A DNA stretch of 7,271 bases. Origin: Bacteroidales bacterium UBA4912. Lineage in GTDB: Bacteria > Bacteroidota > Bacteroidia > Bacteroidales > Dysgonomonadaceae. Shown here piece by piece: positions 1 to 5,383 of the stretch. The stretch covers positions 16,824-24,094 of the forward strand of contig DHCC01000023.1 of NCBI GenBank assembly GCA_002398875.1, written 5' to 3'. Each line of letters begins with the position of its first letter. The stretch's first letter is position 1. The notes below the pieces were generated by a model, which was not told the DNA's origin, ran no database searches, and saw only the letters and a list, made by a program, of their open reading frames with translations. The position numbers and the translations under genes are program-made.

Positions 1-203
1 CTTACCGGATCGTATTTTAAGGCAACCATTATAGTTCCCTGTGGTCCGTCATCTACAAACTTATAATTAAGAATGTAGCCCTTTTCAAAAAGAATCTTAG
101 TGATATCTTTCTTTAAATTCGAAGCGGGAATCTCAACCACACGATGTTTCGCCTGGATTGCGTTTCTAAGCCGCGTCAAATAATCTGCTATAGGATCTGT
201 CAT
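1..203 (-). CDS. rpsH: 30S ribosomal protein uS8, N-terminal part (cut by window edge)
   Basis: I translated this partial gene by hand: 67 complete codons from an ATG at 203-201, running off the low-coordinate edge. The protein begins MTDPIADYLTRLRNAIQAKH, the usual uS8 N-terminus, followed by VEIPASNLKKDITKIL and a GYI segment, all typical of the family's N-terminal domain. uS8 binds helix 21 of 16S rRNA in the central domain, is needed early in 30S assembly, and in Escherichia coli represses its own spc operon by binding the mRNA. The C-terminal RNA-binding half lies outside the window. The start is fixed by homology; upstream is AT-rich with no SD. It is the last spc gene visible and is separated from rpsN by 88 bp, the widest gap here, which contains two hairpins that could bear on its expression. 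Confidence 0.97.
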   Translation of the reverse strand, partial: MTDPIADYLTRLRNAIQAKHRVVEIPASNLKKDITKILFEKGYILNYKFVDDGPQGTIMVALKYDPV

Positions 204-223
204 ATTCTAATAATTTAAATTGA

Positions 224-238
224 TCCCGACTATCGGGA
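224..238 (-). repeat. Short perfect inverted repeat between rpsN and rpsH
   Basis: A perfect 6-bp inverted repeat, TCCCGA-CTA-TCGGGA on the plus strand, can be extended by one G·U pair in the transcript. It lies about 20 nt upstream of the rpsH start. As RNA it forms a small GC-rich hairpin with a 3-nt loop. No U-run follows on the minus strand, so it is not a canonical terminator, and the essential rpsH gene lies beyond it. From memory, similar CCCGATA…TATCGGG palindromes recur in intergenic DNA of Bacteroidota, so it may be a dispersed palindrome rather than a site specific to this operon. That cannot be tested within this window, where it occurs once. Confidence 0.6.
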
Positions 239-262
239 CAATATTTATAATTTGTTGATTTT

Positions 263-289
263 CTGATTTGTGATTTCTCACAATATCAG
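263..289 (-). promoter_or_regulatory. GAAA-capped stem-loop after rpsN; possible uS8 mRNA-binding site
   Basis: In the transcript this 27-nt element starts 2 nt after the rpsN stop. It folds as CUGAU, a bulged A, UUGUGA, a GAAA loop, UCACAA and AUCAG, giving 11 base pairs with one bulged A. The two arms around the bulge read GAUAUUG and CAAAUC. From memory, the uS8 core of 16S helix 21 pairs GAUACUG (G639-G645) against AAGUC (595-599). The topology matches, with four nucleotides facing five between closing pairs; the G597-C643 pair would be A-U here and the strand order is permuted. That resemblance is inference. What is directly seen is the inverted repeat. It has no following U-tract, so a terminator is unlikely. 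An alternative is a dispersed intergenic repeat or an mRNA-stability hairpin. Confidence 0.5.
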
Positions 290-291
290 TT

Positions 292-561
292 TTACCAACT
301 TGCTTTTTTAACTCCCGGAATCTGTCCCTTTGATGCCATTTCCCTAAACTGGATACGTGAGAGGCCAAATTGACGCATATATCCTTTTGGGCGACCGGTT
401 ATTTTGCAACGATTGTGCAAACGTACGGGAGAAGCATTTTTCGGTATGGATTGAAGTGCTTCATAATCACCCTCTGCCAAATATTTTGCTCTTTTCTCGG
501 CATAACGGGCAACCATTTTAGCTCTTTTCACCTCGCGGGCTTTCATTGATTCTTTTGCCAT
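292..561 (-). CDS. rpsN: 30S ribosomal protein uS14, zinc-independent form
   Basis: An 89-residue uS14, a 30S head protein that binds 16S rRNA near uS3, uS10 and uS19. The C-terminal half carries the family signature NRCKITGRPKGYMRQFGLSR (residues 50-69) and ends IPGVKKASW, matching the E. coli type. There is a single cysteine (residue 52) and no pair of CxxC motifs, so this is the zinc-free form. It is about 12 residues shorter than the E. coli protein, a length I recall as common in Bacteroidota. The N-terminal 30 residues are a basic helix rich in K, R and A. It starts 3 bp after the rplE stop (TAA ATA ATG) with no SD motif, implying translational coupling. An 88-bp gap with hairpins follows. 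Confidence 0.98.
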   Translation of the reverse strand: MAKESMKAREVKRAKMVARYAEKRAKYLAEGDYEALQSIPKNASPVRLHNRCKITGRPKGYMRQFGLSRIQFREMASKGQIPGVKKASW

Positions 562-564
562 TAT

Positions 565-1137
565 TTATTGATTTTGTTTTGTTCTGAACGGTAATCCAAA
601 CTCTCTTAAAAGGGCGTATCCTTCTTCATCTGTCTGAGCATTTGTAACAAATGTAATGTTCATTCCCAGAATTCGGGGAACATTATCAATGTTAATTTCA
701 GGAAAGATGATCTGCTCTTCAATACCTAATGTATAGTTTCCCCTACCGTCAAGTTTACTTCCAATTCCCTTGAAGTCACGTATACGCGGTAATGACACAC
801 GTACAAGTCTTTCCAGGAATTCATACATTTTATCGTTACGTAAAGTAACACGTACGCCAATTGGCATCTTCTTACGCAGTTTGAAGTTAGAAATATCCTT
901 TTTGGATACTGTTGCAACTGCTTTCTGACCAGTAATGGCTGTAAGTTCATTAATAGCTGTTTCGATAATTTTCTTATCTGCAACTGCAATACCAAGTCCT
1001 TGATTAATAACTATTTTCTCAAGTTTTGGGACCTGCATTACTGACTTATAGCTGAATTCTTTTACCAAAGAGGGAACTATACGCTCTTTATAATCTTTTT
1101 TCAGACTTACCTCGTATGTTGTTGTAGTTTCACTCAT
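565..1137 (-). CDS. rplE: 50S ribosomal protein uL5
   Basis: A 190-residue uL5, which binds 5S rRNA in the central protuberance and contacts P-site tRNA and the 30S head across the subunit bridge. Visible family blocks are VPKLEKIVINQGLG (36-49), the GQKAVATVSKKDISNFKLRKKMPIG region (70-94, cut short here), the 'RIRDFKGI' segment (118-125) and EEQIIFPEI (140-148). The N-terminus has a short extra stretch of threonines (MSETTTTYEV), and the C-terminus ends GLPFRTKQNQ, so it is slightly longer than the roughly 179-residue E. coli protein. The start is chosen by homology and by an SD-like GGGGAGG 7 nt upstream. Its ATG overlaps the rplX stop as ATGA, so it is very likely translationally coupled. 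rpsN follows after 3 bp. Confidence 0.98.
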   Translation of the reverse strand: MSETTTTYEVSLKKDYKERIVPSLVKEFSYKSVMQVPKLEKIVINQGLGIAVADKKIIETAINELTAITGQKAVATVSKKDISNFKLRKKMPIGVRVTLRNDKMYEFLERLVRVSLPRIRDFKGIGSKLDGRGNYTLGIEEQIIFPEINIDNVPRILGMNITFVTNAQTDEEGYALLREFGLPFRTKQNQ

Positions 1138-1454
1138 TTCATTTCCTCCCCGGATCTTTTAGCGTAACGAACATTTTTGCCTTTACTATCTGCTTTCCTC
1201 CCAACACGTGTTGGTTTTCCAGTTTTAGGATCCAACGGATTAAGGTTTGAAAGATGCACAGACGCTTCTTTCTTTTCAATTCCGCCATTTGGATTCTGAG
1301 CACTGGGCTTAGCATGTTTAGATACAACATTTACGCCTTCTACTATCGCGCGATTCTTATTGACAAGAACCTCTAGAACGCGGCCGGTCTTTCCTTTGTC
1401 TTCCCCGGAATTTACGTAAACCGTATCACCTTTCTTTATATGTAATTTTGTCAT
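1134..1454 (-). CDS. rplX: 50S ribosomal protein uL24
   Basis: A 106-residue uL24, a 50S assembly-initiator protein that binds the 5' domain of 23S rRNA near the tunnel exit. The KOW motif is clear at residues 7-34 (KKGDTVYVNSGEDKGKTGRV), with the conserved glycine within DKGKTG. The GVNVVSKHAKPSAQNPNGGI segment (40-59) is the usual conserved region after the first domain. The C-terminus is basic and ends RSGEEMK. The start ATG is fixed by homology (MTKLHIKKGD). It lies 21 bp after rplN with only a weak AGG upstream. Its last codons, GGG GAG GAA, double as an SD for rplE, and its TGA overlaps the rplE ATG by 4 bp. Confidence 0.97.
   Translation of the reverse strand: MTKLHIKKGDTVYVNSGEDKGKTGRVLEVLVNKNRAIVEGVNVVSKHAKPSAQNPNGGIEKKEASVHLSNLNPLDPKTGKPTRVGRKADSKGKNVRYAKRSGEEMK
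1145..1151 (-). promoter_or_regulatory. SD-like ribosome binding site of rplE, inside the rplX reading frame
   Basis: The minus strand reads GGGGAGG and then a 7-nt spacer (AAATGAA) before the rplE ATG at 1137. It contains a full GGAGG anti-SD complement at good spacing. It is encoded by the glycine and glutamate codons near the end of rplX, so coding constraint could also explain it. Most other starts in the window have no such motif, which makes this one stand out. A second ATG in the spacer is in the rplX frame (its Met 105) and does not start rplE. Confidence 0.65.
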
Positions 1455-1475
1455 TGCCTGTGATTGCTTAATAGA

Positions 1476-1841
1476 TTATAAAACTTCAGGAGCTAATGAA
1501 ACAATCTTCATATTCGTATTACGAAGTTCACGTGCAACAGGTCCGAAAATACGGCTTCCTCTCAATTCTCCGGCATTGTTCAAGAGAACACATGCGTTAT
1601 CGTCGAAGCGTATATATGAACCGTCGGCTCTGCGAATCTCTTTTTTCGTGCGCACGATGATTGCTTTTGATACAGCACCTTTCTTAATATCACTCGAAGG
1701 GATTGTGCTTTTTATTGAAACAACAATGATATCCCCTACAGACGCGTAGCGTCTTCCTGTACCTCCCAGCACGTTAATGCAGAGAACTTCTCTTGCACCG
1801 CTGTTATCGGTAACTGTTAATCTGGATTCTTTCTGTATCAT
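1476..1841 (-). CDS. rplN: 50S ribosomal protein uL14
   Basis: A 121-residue uL14, an essentially full-length five-stranded barrel protein on the interface side of the 50S. It contacts 16S h14 in a subunit bridge and is the docking site of the silencing factor RsfS. The family signature lies at residues 55-83 (GAVSKAIIVRTKKEIRRADG then SYIRFDDNA). Also seen are VTDNSGA at 10-16 and the C-terminal IFGPVARELR plus MKIVSLAPEVL, nearly identical to E. coli. The start MIQKES is the family's usual one; the ATG follows the rpsQ stop by a single base (TAA G ATG), so coupling is expected. It is the first gene of the classical spc operon, but no separate promoter exists here: the boundary with the S10 operon has a 1-bp gap. 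Confidence 0.99.
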   Translation of the reverse strand: MIQKESRLTVTDNSGAREVLCINVLGGTGRRYASVGDIIVVSIKSTIPSSDIKKGAVSKAIIVRTKKEIRRADGSYIRFDDNACVLLNNAGELRGSRIFGPVARELRNTNMKIVSLAPEVL

Positions 1842-1842
1842 C

Positions 1843-2100
1843 TTACTTAGCCCTTTCCATTATTTCAACCACTCTCCATCTCTTTGTTTTGCTCAAAGGA
1901 CGTGTTTCCATTATACGCACTGTATCACCGATGTTACAGTCGTTTTTCTCATCATGGGCGTGAAATTTCCTCGTTTTATTAACGAATTTCCCATATATAG
2001 GGTGTTTCTCTTTCCATTTTACAGCAACGGTGACCGACTTATCCATCTTATTGCTGAAAACGACCCCGATTCTTTCTTTCCTTAAATTTCTCGTTTCCAT
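1843..2100 (-). CDS. rpsQ: 30S ribosomal protein uS17
   Basis: An 85-residue uS17, a primary 16S rRNA-binding protein of the 5' domain of the 30S body with an OB fold. The signature GDTVRIMETRPLSKTKRWRV (58-77) is complete. The N-terminal RKERIGVVFSNKMDKSVTV (8-26) and HPIYGKF (33-39) are also characteristic. Length is typical of the family. It begins 8 bp after rpmC (TAATACAGATAATG) without an SD, and its stop is one base from the rplN start. It is the last gene of the classical S10 operon. Confidence 0.98.
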   Translation of the reverse strand: METRNLRKERIGVVFSNKMDKSVTVAVKWKEKHPIYGKFVNKTRKFHAHDEKNDCNIGDTVRIMETRPLSKTKRWRVVEIMERAK

Positions 2101-2108
2101 TATCTGTA

Positions 2109-2312
2109 TTATTGATCTTTTTTCAATTCTCTGGCACGCAGTTCTGTTTTGATACGGGCAATATTTCTGCGTTTTTCCCTTAGCAAGCCTGAATTATCCA
2201 ATGGAGTAATAGTATGACTGATTTGCAACTTATTTAACTCAATAATTTCTGCATCCAATCGGTCTCTCAGATCTTTTTCGGGTAATTCTCTTATTTCTTC
2301 TTGATATTTCAT
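2109..2312 (-). CDS. rpmC: 50S ribosomal protein uL29
   Basis: A 67-residue uL29, a small two-helix protein next to uL23 at the peptide exit of the 50S, where it contributes to the docking platform for signal recognition particle and trigger factor. The sequence EIRELPEKDLRDRL, then ELNKLQISHTI, and a C-terminal helix with LREKRRNIARIKTELRAREL (44-63) fit the uL29 pattern, including the conserved RRxIARIxT core. Length is normal. It starts 6 bp after the rplP stop with no SD (TAAATAAAGATG). uL29 diverges fast, so position between rplP and rpsQ strengthens the call. Confidence 0.96.
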   Translation of the reverse strand: MKYQEEIRELPEKDLRDRLDAEIIELNKLQISHTITPLDNSGLLREKRRNIARIKTELRARELKKDQ

Positions 2313-2318
2313 CTTTAT

Positions 2319-2750
2319 TTATGATTTTTGCTCATAATCAAAATCTCTTCTCACTACGAATTTGGTAGTAACAGGCAATTTCTGAGCAGCTAAGCGCAAT
2401 GCCTCTTTTGCTACCTCGAAGGATACTCCTTCAATCTCGAAAAGAATTCTTCCCGGAGTTACTGGTGCAACAAACCCTTCAGGGTTACCTTTTCCTTTAC
2501 CCATACGCACTTCGGCAGGTTTCTTTGTAATAGGCTTATCCGGAAAAATACGTACCCAAACCTGACCCTGACGTTGCATATAACGTGTCACAGCAATACG
2601 GGCAGCTTCAATCTGACTTCCGGTAATCCATTTAGATTGCAGAGATTTTATCCCAAAAGAACCGAATGCAAGCTCATTACCGCGACCGGCATTGCCTTTC
2701 ATTCTTCCTTTCTGCTGTCTTCTGAATTTAGTTTTCTTTGGTTGTAACAT
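2319..2750 (-). CDS. rplP: 50S ribosomal protein uL16
   Basis: A 143-residue uL16, a late-assembling 50S protein that positions aminoacyl-tRNA near the A site. It begins MLQPKKTKFRRQQKGRMKG, the standard N-terminus, and contains the family's RMGKGKGNPEGFVAPVTPGR stretch (82-101). Arg82 aligns with E. coli Arg81, the residue hydroxylated by RoxA/YcfD in that species; whether a hydroxylase exists here cannot be seen. The C-terminus RRDFDYEQKS extends a few residues beyond E. coli's 136. It follows rpsC by 11 bp. A short AGGA lies 6 nt before the ATG, a weak SD at most. Confidence 0.98.
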   Translation of the reverse strand: MLQPKKTKFRRQQKGRMKGNAGRGNELAFGSFGIKSLQSKWITGSQIEAARIAVTRYMQRQGQVWVRIFPDKPITKKPAEVRMGKGKGNPEGFVAPVTPGRILFEIEGVSFEVAKEALRLAAQKLPVTTKFVVRRDFDYEQKS

Positions 2751-2761
2751 ATCTTATCCTG

Positions 2762-3514
2762 TTAAGCTTTATTTTTATTCCTTCTGCCTCCGCGTCTGCC
2801 ACCTCTTCCGCTGTCTTGGCGGCCACCACCGCGACCTCCCTGTGAACGGTTGTCCTTTGCAGTTGCAAACGAAGGAGCCAAATCCTTCTTTCCATAGATT
2901 TCACCGCGGCAAATCCAAACCTTTACGCCAATCAAGCCCACTTTAGTCAAAGCTTCGGCAAGTGCATAATCAATGTCGGCACGGAATGTGTGTAAAGGTG
3001 TTCTACCTTCTTTATACATTTCCGAACGCGCCATTTCAGCACCATTCAAACGACCAGAGACCTGAATCTTGATACCTTCTGCACCCATCCTCATAGTAGA
3101 AGCAATAGCCATTTTCACAGCTCTGCGGTAAGCAATCTTACCCTCTATCTGACGAGCAACGTTGTTGGCAACAATTACAGCATCCAGTTCCGGTTTCTTG
3201 ATTTCATAAATATTTATCTGAATATCCTTATCAGTGATCTTCATCAATTCCTCTTTCAACTTGTCTACTTCCTGTCCGCCTTTACCGATGATAATACCCG
3301 GACGTGCAGTACAGATTGTGATCGTTACAAGTTTTAATGTCCTCTCGATGACAATGCGCGATACACTTGCTTTAGCAAGACGGGCATTCAGATAGGTTCT
3401 GATCTTGTTATCTTCCAACAAGATATCACCGTAATCATTTCCGCCATACCAGTTAGAGTCCCATCCTTTGACGATACCCAAACGATTTGCTATCGGATTT
3501 ACTTTTTGTCCCAT
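2762..3514 (-). CDS. rpsC: 30S ribosomal protein uS3 with Gly/Arg-rich C-terminal tail
   Basis: A 250-residue uS3, at the mRNA entry channel of the 30S head, with part of the ribosomal mRNA-unwinding activity. It begins MGQKVNP as usual. The KH domain carries GIIIGKGG at 73-80. The residues matching the E. coli helicase set (Arg131, Arg132, Lys135) are conserved in YRRAVK (Arg130, Arg131, Lys134). The C-terminal domain has VSGRLNGAEMARSE (152-165), HTFRADIDYA (175-184) and GVKVW (196-200). After residue 222 comes a 28-residue low-complexity tail with RGG and GRGG repeats ending RRNKNKA, replacing the Ala/Pro/Lys tail of E. coli. It lies 5 bp after rplV (TAAGTAAGATG), with no SD. Confidence 0.99.
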   Translation of the reverse strand: MGQKVNPIANRLGIVKGWDSNWYGGNDYGDILLEDNKIRTYLNARLAKASVSRIVIERTLKLVTITICTARPGIIIGKGGQEVDKLKEELMKITDKDIQINIYEIKKPELDAVIVANNVARQIEGKIAYRRAVKMAIASTMRMGAEGIKIQVSGRLNGAEMARSEMYKEGRTPLHTFRADIDYALAEALTKVGLIGVKVWICRGEIYGKKDLAPSFATAKDNRSQGGRGGGRQDSGRGGRRGGRRNKNKA

Positions 3515-3519
3515 CTTAC

Positions 3520-3933
3520 TTAATTTTGTTCTTGTTCTTCTTTATTAATTGTGTCAACCACTATTGTTACGTGATTCGAACGTTTGCGAATTCTATGACC
3601 GCGTCCTTGTGGTGCCGGACGTAGTCTTTTTAGTGTCGCACCTTCGTCCACCGAGATTGTTTTTATAAATAGCTCGCCGGTCTCTGCCTTGCGATCGTTC
3701 TTCTGTTCCCAGTTAGAAATTGCAGACAATAACAACTTCTCCACTTTAGCTGAAGCTTCTTTGTTGGAAAACTTTAAAACACCCAAAGCCTTAAATACTT
3801 CCATTCCGCGTACCATATCTGCTACGTAGCGCATTTTACGCGGTGAGGAAGGAACATTTCTCAACACGGCAAAAGAGACCTCTTTGCGGGCTTCTTTTCT
3901 CTGTTCGGCTGATATTCTTTTTCTAGCACTCAT
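3520..3933 (-). CDS. rplV: 50S ribosomal protein uL22
   Basis: A 137-residue uL22, which binds all domains of 23S rRNA and sends a long β-hairpin into the nascent-peptide tunnel. Family landmarks are the NVPSSPRKMRYVADMVRG block (26-43), LLSAISNWEQ (68-77) and the hairpin GATLKRLRPAPQGRGHRIRK (98-117) followed by SNHVTIVV. The hairpin looks intact, with none of the deletions linked to macrolide resistance in other species. It is longer than the 110-residue E. coli protein: about 20 basic N-terminal residues (MSARKRISAEQRKEARKEV) precede the core and an acidic KEEQEQN closes it. No later ATG is better placed. It follows rpsS by 18 bp, with an A/G-rich leader. Confidence 0.98.
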   Translation of the reverse strand: MSARKRISAEQRKEARKEVSFAVLRNVPSSPRKMRYVADMVRGMEVFKALGVLKFSNKEASAKVEKLLLSAISNWEQKNDRKAETGELFIKTISVDEGATLKRLRPAPQGRGHRIRKRSNHVTIVVDTINKEEQEQN

Positions 3934-3951
3934 CTCTTTTTCTGTTTATCT

Positions 3952-4221
3952 TTATTTCTTTCTGTTGCCTGCGTGTCCGCGGAACGTACGTGTAACAGCG
4001 AATTCGCCTAATTTATGACCTACCATATTTTCTGTAATGTAAACCGGAATAAACTTGTTTCCATTATGTACAGCAATAGTATGCCCTACAAAATCAGGTG
4101 ATATCATAGAAGCACGCGCCCATGTCTTAACAACGGTTTTTTTACCGCTCTCATTCATGTCGTTAACCTTCTTTTCCAGTTTCAGGTTGATATATGGACC
4201 TTTTTTTAATGATCTGCTCAT
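3952..4221 (-). CDS. rpsS: 30S ribosomal protein uS19
   Basis: An 89-residue uS19, on the 30S head where it forms a complex with uS13 and contacts the A-site side and a subunit bridge. The N-terminus MSRSLKKGPYI and the signature region VHNGNKFIPVYITENMVGHK (51-70) continuing LGEFAVTRTFRGHAG are nearly identical to the bacterial consensus. Length is typical. It starts 21 bp after the rplB stop behind an AT-only leader containing the 13-mer TTAATTAATTAAT (or its near-palindromic complement), with no SD. Confidence 0.99.
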   Translation of the reverse strand: MSRSLKKGPYINLKLEKKVNDMNESGKKTVVKTWARASMISPDFVGHTIAVHNGNKFIPVYITENMVGHKLGEFAVTRTFRGHAGNRKK

Positions 4222-4225
4222 AGTT

Positions 4226-4238
4226 TTAATTAATTAAT
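4226..4238 (-). repeat. AT-only 13-mer in the rpsS leader (copy of one before rplC)
   Basis: The plus strand reads TTAATTAATTAAT here and identically at 6642-6654. The minus-strand copies lie 4 nt and 11 nt upstream of the rpsS and rplC start codons. The motif is a TTAA tandem and almost self-complementary. The two are probably A/T-rich translation leaders or a chance low-complexity match rather than a protein-binding site. Confidence 0.3.
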
Positions 4239-4242
4239 CAGA

Positions 4243-5070
4243 TTACTTCTTCTTCCTTTTTTCTACAATATACTTAGAAGAATGCTTTTTAGGAGCTCTT
4301 GTTTTCAAGCCCTTTGAATATAAGCCTGTGGCTGATCTTGGATGGCCTCCCGACGCTTTTCCTTCACCACCACCCATCGGGTGATCTACAGGGTTCTTAA
4401 CAACCCCACGTGTGCGTGGACGACGACCGAGCCAACGAGAACGACCGGCTTTACCTGATTGTTCCAGAGCATGATCCGAATTACCAACACTACCAATGGT
4501 AGCTTTACATGCAGACAGAATCTTACGAACTTCTCCCGAAGGCATTTTTATGATCGCATACTTCTCTTCACGAGAAACAAGCTGAGCAAATGTTCCGGCA
4601 GAGCGTGCCATTTTAGCTCCTTGTCCGGGACGAAGTTCAATATTATGAACTACTGTTCCTATTGGAATCTGAGACAATGGAAGCGAATTTCCAACTTCAG
4701 GGGCAGCGCTTTCCCCCGACATCACTGAGGTTCCTACTTTAAGACCGTTTGGTGCAAGTATATATGATTTTGCTCCATCGGCATAATACAGCAAAGCAAT
4801 TCTTGCTGAGCGGTTTGGATCATATTCTATACTTTTCACAACGGCCGGGATACCATCTTTTGTTCTCTTGAAGTCGATAAATCTGAAACGTCTTTTGTGA
4901 CCGCCTCCAACATTTTTCGTAGTCATTTTACCACGACTGTTGCGACCACCTGTAGCTGATTTCCCAACAACAAGAGATTTCTCCGGTACACTTGCAGTGA
5001 TATTTTCAAATGAACCGATAATCTTGTGTCTTTGCCCCGGTGTAGTGGGCTTTAGTTTACGTATTGCCAT
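4243..5070 (-). CDS. rplB: 50S ribosomal protein uL2
   Basis: A 275-residue uL2, among the most conserved 50S proteins, needed for subunit association and for peptidyl-transferase activity. It begins MAIRKLKPTTPGQRHK. The OB-like and SH3-like domains are visible, with GHKRRFRFIDFKR (57-69), HNIELRPGQG (142-151) and GRSRWLGRRPRTRG (209-222). The C-terminal signature NPVDHPMGGGEG (226-237) retains the conserved histidine (His230) at the position discussed as functionally important in E. coli; the second histidine of the E. coli DHPHGGGEG is Met here. It starts 6 bp after rplW (TAAAAAGAAATG), no SD. Confidence 0.99.
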   Translation of the reverse strand: MAIRKLKPTTPGQRHKIIGSFENITASVPEKSLVVGKSATGGRNSRGKMTTKNVGGGHKRRFRFIDFKRTKDGIPAVVKSIEYDPNRSARIALLYYADGAKSYILAPNGLKVGTSVMSGESAAPEVGNSLPLSQIPIGTVVHNIELRPGQGAKMARSAGTFAQLVSREEKYAIIKMPSGEVRKILSACKATIGSVGNSDHALEQSGKAGRSRWLGRRPRTRGVVKNPVDHPMGGGEGKASGGHPRSATGLYSKGLKTRAPKKHSSKYIVEKRKKK

Positions 5071-5076
5071 TTCTTT

Positions 5077-5370
5077 TTAAATATTGCTGAATAAATCGAT
5101 TGTTTCACCTTTCTTCAAGGTTACGATTGCTTTCTTATATGATGGCGTGCGTCCTGTTACGACACCCGATTTTGTATATCGGCTTCTCTCTTTACCATCA
5201 TAACGCATTGTATTCACGCTTTCAACATGTACGTTATAAAGCGCTTCAACTGCTTTCTTGATCTCCACCTTATTAGCAGAAGGAACCACAATAAAACCAT
5301 ACCGGTTTTCATACTTATCAGTAATTGCGGTTTGCTTTTCAGTGAATATGGGTTTTACTATTACACTCAT
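5077..5370 (-). CDS. rplW: 50S ribosomal protein uL23
   Basis: A 97-residue uL23 at the tunnel exit, the main docking site for trigger factor and signal recognition particle. Seen are the N-terminal IVKPIFTEKQ (4-13), VPSANKVEIKKAVEALYNV (29-47, with the conserved N-K-x-E-I-K-x-A-V-E pattern) and VNTMRYDGK (52-60), then RTPSYKKAIVTLKKGETI (74-91). Length matches the family. The start lies 11 bp after rplD. Unlike nearly all other genes in the window it has a good SD, AAGGAG with a 7-nt poly-A spacer, overlapping the rplD stop codon (TAAGGAG). Confidence 0.98.
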   Translation of the reverse strand: MSVIVKPIFTEKQTAITDKYENRYGFIVVPSANKVEIKKAVEALYNVHVESVNTMRYDGKERSRYTKSGVVTGRTPSYKKAIVTLKKGETIDLFSNI

Positions 5371-5377
5371 TTTTTTT

Positions 5378-5383
5378 CTCCTT
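5378..5383 (-). promoter_or_regulatory. Canonical SD of rplW
   Basis: The minus strand reads TAAGGAG followed by seven A residues and the rplW ATG, giving AAGGAG at ideal spacing. The motif shares two bases with the rplD stop codon. It lies in a true intercistronic gap, so coding constraint does not explain the GGAG. Most start sites here are AT-rich and SD-less, as is usual in Bacteroidota, which makes this a clear exception. Confidence 0.75.

Noticed and set aside
204..291. Intrinsic terminator or internal promoter between rpsN and rpsH
   Set aside because: Neither hairpin is followed by a U-run on the transcribed strand. I saw no convincing TAnnTTTG-type Bacteroidota -7 element at a sensible distance from rpsH; TATAAATATTG is only a loose match.
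726..995. Minus-strand frame inside rplE in another reading frame
   Set aside because: It overlaps rplE codons that encode clear uL5 motifs; the alternative product resembles nothing.
1139..1330. Minus-strand frame inside rplX in another reading frame
   Set aside because: The KOW-bearing uL24 frame explains this DNA; the alternative is an out-of-frame shadow.
1777..2085. Plus-strand open frame of about 100 codons opposite rpsQ/rplN
   Set aside because: It lies entirely antisense to two conserved ribosomal-protein genes, shows no recognisable domain, and has no leader or partner; a shadow frame.
2692..2946. Plus-strand open frame opposite rpsC/rplP
   Set aside because: Its composition (Cys/Phe/Leu/His-rich) mirrors the reverse complement of Lys/Arg/Gly codons of the real genes; no independent support.
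4226..4238. TTAA tandem as a protein-binding operator shared by rpsS and rplC
   Set aside because: The motif is low complexity and expected by chance in AT-rich leaders; the spacing to the two starts differs. Kept only as a low-confidence repeat.
4459..4728. Plus-strand open frame within rplB
   Set aside because: Fully inside the highly conserved rplB on the other strand; no coding signal of its own.
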